Assembly (NCBI GenBank): GCA_015039465.1
Contig: MU130626.1
Location: 236,804 to 300,803, forward strand
Length of the DNA: 64,000 bases
Direction: 5' to 3'
Origin: Phlegmacium glaucopus
Taxonomy: Eukaryota > Basidiomycota > Agaricomycetes > Agaricales > Cortinariaceae
Shown here in pieces: positions 60,145 to 64,000 of the stretch (the stretch's first letter is position 1; every line of letters begins with the position of its first letter). A model generated the notes under the pieces. The model had not been told where the DNA came from. It worked only from the letters and a program-made list of their open reading frames with translations, and made no database searches. The position numbers were made by a program, and so were the translations under genes.

Positions 60145-60615
60145 TCAATATGCTATCACCAGTTCAATTGTATCGTGACCCTACTTCTTTTCATTAGATT
60201 TATCCTCATTACAAGTTATGTAATGCCAGGCTGGCTACATAGAGTTTGCAGTGAAGCTTTGAGCTTGAGTTTGAGGCCTCGAGGAGTGGCTGCGTCAAGG
60301 CTGTGTTATTTATATTATTATTCTTATTCAAAGCGTATTCACAGCCTTTCAAGAATTTAACGTGATCCAAATGACCTCTTGAGTCTCACAGATTTCGTAC
60401 AATCCTTAGTATGCGGCCGGGTACAACGAGGTCCAGAACTTGGGTAAACCCATGGCGACGTGATGACCTGGGCAAACTTGAAGGTTGTCTTCCGGCATAG
60501 GTTGTGCATGTAGGTCGTAGTGGAAGGTCATTCTCGGTAAAAAGCGAATGTTCATACTTTTTATGCTACTTTCTATGTACCTTTACAACATTTGCACAAC
60601 ATCTACATGAGCAAT
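60145..60615. other. Intergenic region, nothing recognised
   Basis: 3' flank of copy B, with no supported gene. Confidence 0.4.
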
Positions 60616-60973
60616 ATTACAGCTATTTGCGAAATGGTAGACGTTTTGAAAAATTTCTTATGTGCGTATAACTACCCATATTTAGGTATTTAGGCAGAAT
60701 TGATGCGCATGATGAGCCGAAAGCAGTGGAGCGGCTGCGCTATTTACATCTAGTACAGGTTCCTTGTCACCAACAGGGTCAACAATCAATATATTGCGAT
60801 GACATAGTGAATTTCACGCGAGGTGGGGGAAAGTGGAGCAATGAGGATTGAGGCCTTGAGGCCTTATTGAGGCACGGTTTGTTTGCACTATACTATATCT
60901 GGTTGTTTACAGTAAACAAAGGCGCAGATAAGAAAATTTCCAAAACGTCTACCATTTCGCAAATAGCTGTAAT
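60616..60973. mobile_element. MITE with about 52-bp inverted repeats
   Basis: The left arm (60,616-60,666) begins ATTACAGCTATTTGCGAAAT and contains GGTAGACGTTTTG. The right arm (60,922-60,973) is its reverse complement with few mismatches, ending AGCTGTAAT. The 255-bp interior is non-coding. The target duplication is not clear, so the superfamily is unassigned. Confidence 0.75.
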
Positions 60974-61387
60974 GACGCCAACTTCTTCATCCATCGACAT
61001 ATATAATACTTCATTTGGAACCCATTAGTATCCTTTGAAGCCCGATAGATTTAGTCTATGTAAAAAATTCATGATACGTAACTCCTGTAATTAAAGCCAC
61101 ATTCAGTGGGTCATTACAATTCGGCTGACACCTTGTCATACCTACTGTCGTTGTGCTACAGTCGTGGACAAGCAAAGCCCACTAATTTGGTATCTCGGCA
61201 AGGAGTGCATGTAGGGGTGAAATTTTTTCAGATTCTTGTTTAGATTGACGAAATGCATCAAACTTTCTGGAGGACGTTCCGGGATTCGAATTTACGAGCC
61301 GTACGAGTCAGTATTACGAGTCAATTACATAAGACATCATATCACATCACATCTACTGCGCTATCACAACGCAATCACTCACATAAG

Positions 61388-62060
61388 ATGAGCGTTAAAG
61401 ACCTCCTTCACCTTGCGAATCTCCATCCTCATGAGCTCAATGGGGAAAGTTTGATGAGGATCACCTTCTTTTTGACTTATGCACCACGCTTCAAGAACGA
61501 CATTCTTATTGTGCAAGATTCAAGGTGGCCGCCAAATAATCCCCCTCTTTACCTTCCAAAATCAATTACTTTTCTGCTGGCAAACCTTTGTGAGACAACT
61601 GATGATGTGGTGGATAGACTGTGGTTACTTTTGAGGGAGGTGGTCTGGGCCTTTGATGGGAAACTGAAAGAGATGGAGGCAAGGTTTCAGGCGTATGGGA
61701 AGGGCCTCAGCTACCGTAACTAGAAAATATTTGTATGCATTCTTATTTTCTGAAATAGAATGAGACAGATGCGATATATCCCCCAATGCACTACTGCACA
61801 AATTCAGATTGCGAGCGCACAAAAAGTGGTCTTAAGCTCCAGAAACTTAACCAAAAGGAGGGAATCTTGTACACACTGGATCGTGGTGCATGTCCTACCT
61901 GGATAATCAGTCTTGAGTGTCAAGGTATAGTATCTGAGCTACCAAATGAAAAATTTCTAATTGAATCTATAGGATGTCGTACAAGCTACCACAATAACTA
62001 CATGGTGACCAACGGTGTTCGCCACTACTACTCAGGTGAAGTTCCAGATATCATCGAGGT
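61388..62060 (+). CDS. KDZ-associated CxC5 gene, 5' part (interrupted by the mirror segment)
   Basis: Exons 61388-61715, 61769-61924 and 61973-about 62,060 are in phase. The N-terminus MSVKDLLHLANLHPHELNGE, the segment PLYLPKSITFLLANLCETTD and the CxC5 cluster are those of the cysteine-rich proteins that accompany KDZ (Kyakuja-Dileera-Zisupton) transposons in Agaricomycetes. The CxC5 cluster reads YPPMHYCTNSDCERTKSG, TLDRGACPTWIISLECQGC, then NNYMVTNGVRHYYSGEVPDI. The exon breaks off after IEV; the expected next residues (about T/G-D/E-H-R-Y-I-E) are not in the forward sequence. They appear when the window is read backwards from 64,000. With that continuation the gene has six exons and about 643 codons. 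Confidence 0.85.
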
Positions 62061-62374
62061 AACAAAGGTTTCCAAAAGCATTCTAACTCCTTGACCGATG
62101 AGCTGCTCTGATGTGCCAGTTCTCCCCGAAACTTCTCCACAAGTTCCAAGGAATACAGTTACCGTGAATGATACCAGTAGAGGTCGCCACCTTTGCACGT
62201 CGCGTCCTGTCGGCACTATAACGACTACCCAGGACCAGTCTAAAATACTTCTACCGAGCACGTGGACTACGTCTATAGTTCCGGCGTGCGTTTGCCCAGT
62301 TTGCGGTTTCGTACTTCGACCGAAGTCACGGATGGAGTTAACTTAGAAGACACCTGAGTTCACTGCTATACATC
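62061..62374. other. Second ORF visible only by complementing the mirror segment
   Basis: Complementing each base, read left to right, gives one open frame from the junction to a TAG at 62,372-62,374. It contains GFRKIEELATRRDYTVKRGF, then GTYYGHLQRWKRAAQDSRDI and PDADIKAARKRVKRQSMKLA. In the natural orientation this would be the 3' end of a gene on the strand opposite to the KDZ-associated gene, the two stops about 90 bp apart. It is truncated by the original window end. The family is not recognised; a partner gene of the KDZ element is possible. Confidence 0.7.
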
Positions 62375-64000
62375 CCGAGAATGTTGTATAATCAATAAGT
62401 TGACATCTGAGCTCTTGTATAAAAGTACATAAGATATAACTAAACATCATAAAACATAAGATAATAGTACAAGATATGTATCCCGTCACAGGGCGAAAGC
62501 GGTTGAAATGTACTCAGTAGACTAAAGCATCTTCTTAGTAAAGTAGTTCCTTCTTTAATATGGACAGGTGGTCGTAAAGTGCTTGTTAACGTACTTTTGG
62601 TGGGTTGGTTTGTAAACAGACGAGACGCTAACTTCTTAACTTCATGGTAGGGACGGGTAGGAGTCTTTCATCGAGGCCTTTTTCCCGTCCCAATGTCAAG
62701 TAAACCGTCTTCTGTAGGAAAACTCTTACGAATGTTAACTTTACTTTCTGTAGTTGTCTCTCGGGTTGTAGGAACTTAAGGCCCAGTAAGAAGTGTACAA
62801 AGCGTTCTGACGTTAATAACAGCTTCTTTTACACCAAACCGTAGACGGGTAACTAAGCTTTCCAAGCGAACTACTTAAGGATTACAATAGTACTATACCA
62901 GTTTCTATGAATAACTATTTAGTTGTCTTCGGTGAGGAATGGCGTGTACAAGGATAGCGGAGTCGGGGTATTTTACAGAGTGCGCGGTTCTAGTAAGGTG
63001 TTCCGCGTTGTTCCTAGACGAGCAATACACAGGCAGAGGCCGATTTAGATCGTGCTTAGGAGAAAAAGCCGTAACACCACTGACAACCATACGGTCACCA
63101 TACGAGGTTACGACCATGAAGACACCATCACTCCAATGGAGCAAGTAGTTGGAGTTTTTCAAGAAGTAGAAGTAGTAGTTGTTGAAGTTCTTCTAGGGAG
63201 AGGAGTCGTTATGGTAGTAAACCTACCCGGTGGAAACTAGCAAAGTATGCGACGACCTCGACTTTCGCCCTAACTGGTGCAAGTATCAACTACGCAAGTC
63301 GAAGGACTACCGGTCCCAGTAGTGTCCACGCGAAAGGTAGGGCGTGACCAAACGACGTCTTTAGTTGTTGTGTGAGACGTAAGAACCTACGTACACTTAC
63401 TGTCATAGCTAGAGCACTACTCCACTCCCCATAAAACGTCAACACGAGCCGTGTTGTACCTACCGGTTCCCAATAGGGTAGGTATTGTTGGTGTTTTTGA
63501 CTGAATCCGTGATTTTGCCCTCGTCTACTTGTTCGCGTCACTTCATATTTTTACTACTATAGTGAATGGAAGAGGTTTAAGTAGTATGTGAGCGTACGTA
63601 AACAACGTCGTCACGAGTTAAAGGCTGACGGGTATCGTGAACTCTGCATGTAAAGAAAGGGACTGTCGGAGACACTTAGCCAGCCGAACTAGAGGACATA
63701 CTCCGTGTTGATTATATCGTAACGCACTTGTTATCAGGAGCTCTTCCCTCTCCTGTCATTTAGGTATTATTTGTACCAGGGGGAAGTTTCGACTACGGAA
63801 GTTCCCGGTAGGAAGACCCTGACTGAGGTAGGGTACCAACTCTCTACATAGTATACAAGCTCGCGTCAAACAACGTCTAAAGGACGTTTTAACCACTCAA
63901 ATGATGCTTTTATATCTATGTCCTTCTACAATGTATGGTACGGTGTAAGTACAGTTACGCGGTGTACACTTATTGTGCCCAAAGTTACATGGCCACCAGC
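62061..64000. other. Mirror-reversed segment (reversed, not complemented)
   Basis: Read from 64,000 down to about 62,061 without complementing, the sequence continues the KDZ-associated gene in frame. Exon 3 resumes as DHRYIETRVIHMWRIDMNVA, ending at 63,938. Exon 4 (63,882-63,569) reads KSATNCARTYD, GDHVYYGFTVLSLLEDY and VPHTGDQADRFTEAVRERN. Exon 5 (63,510-62,942) reads VMDGITLGHPCCAEHNCK and RRRTHNEQILVAPCGMILA. Exon 6 (62,879-62,466) reads HIFFDNNCSLAK, DVFHFNCKHSQKDVFCQMNC and NSSIAEQTNVWLGGFHAIVR, then TGA. Each intron, also read backwards, starts GTATGT, GTAAGT or GTAAGG and ends AG. The boundary is 62,061 or 62,064, both of which keep the frame. Conventional frames in this segment are artefacts. 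Confidence 0.93.

Noticed and set aside
61253..61387. Upstream in-frame ATG at 61,253 for the CxC5 gene
   Set aside because: The added residues are Ser/His/Thr-rich and unlike family N-termini, while the ATG at 61,388 gives the usual start.
62098..63541. Conventional plus and minus frames of 60-90 codons at the right end
   Set aside because: The same bases give long, spliced, family-matching frames only when read as mirror DNA, so the forward and reverse-complement frames are chance.

Overview
The window is fungal nuclear DNA from a mushroom-forming basidiomycete (Agaricomycetes). Genes are cut by many 50-65 bp GT..AG introns. The families are typical of that class: a DUF6534 membrane protein, NCS1 purine-cytosine permeases, a C2-NACHT-WD40 NLR, DUF1275, a WW-like membrane protein, an F-box protein, GH88/105 and KDZ-associated cysteine-cluster genes. 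Transposon load is heavy. No tRNA, rRNA or CRISPR was found. The species cannot be named from the sequence.

Layout. 0-7 kb: a partial gene at the left edge, a divergent pair (long coiled-coil protein and a Pro/Thr-rich protein), and a nine-exon DUF6534 gene. 8.6-16 kb: two tandem FCY2-like purine-cytosine permease genes with a decayed gene between them. 16.4-21.9 kb: a complete ten-exon NLR, predicted 1661 aa, ending in 14 nearly identical WD40 repeats. 22.5-33.6 kb: an AT-rich transposon nest with solo LTRs of three kinds, hAT-like elements, a split LINE and a 783-bp run of N. One hAT-like element carries a captured, intron-containing piece of a GMC oxidoreductase gene. 34-36 kb: a third permease copy. 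38.5-39.9 kb: a secreted GH88/105-like enzyme. 42.2-47.4 kb and 55.5-60.1 kb: a segmental duplication of DUF1275 plus a WW-like membrane protein. In the second block the DUF1275 copy is dead and the membrane-protein copy is intact. Between the blocks lie an F-box gene and a 3.1-kb PIF/Harbinger transposon whose transposase has one nonsense codon. 60.6-61.0 kb: a MITE.

The strongest anomaly is at the right end. A KDZ-associated CxC5 gene starts normally at 61,388 and breaks off inside an exon near 62,060. From there to 64,000 the sequence is mirror-reversed, that is, reversed without being complemented. Read backwards from 64,000, the interrupted exon resumes in frame. It then gives four more exons with correct GT..AG introns, the CxC6 and KDZ motifs and a stop. 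A second ORF, convergent with the first, appears when the same segment is simply complemented. No known recombination process makes mirror DNA, so this is most likely a data or assembly artefact (or a deliberate edit), and annotation of that stretch in the given orientation is meaningless.
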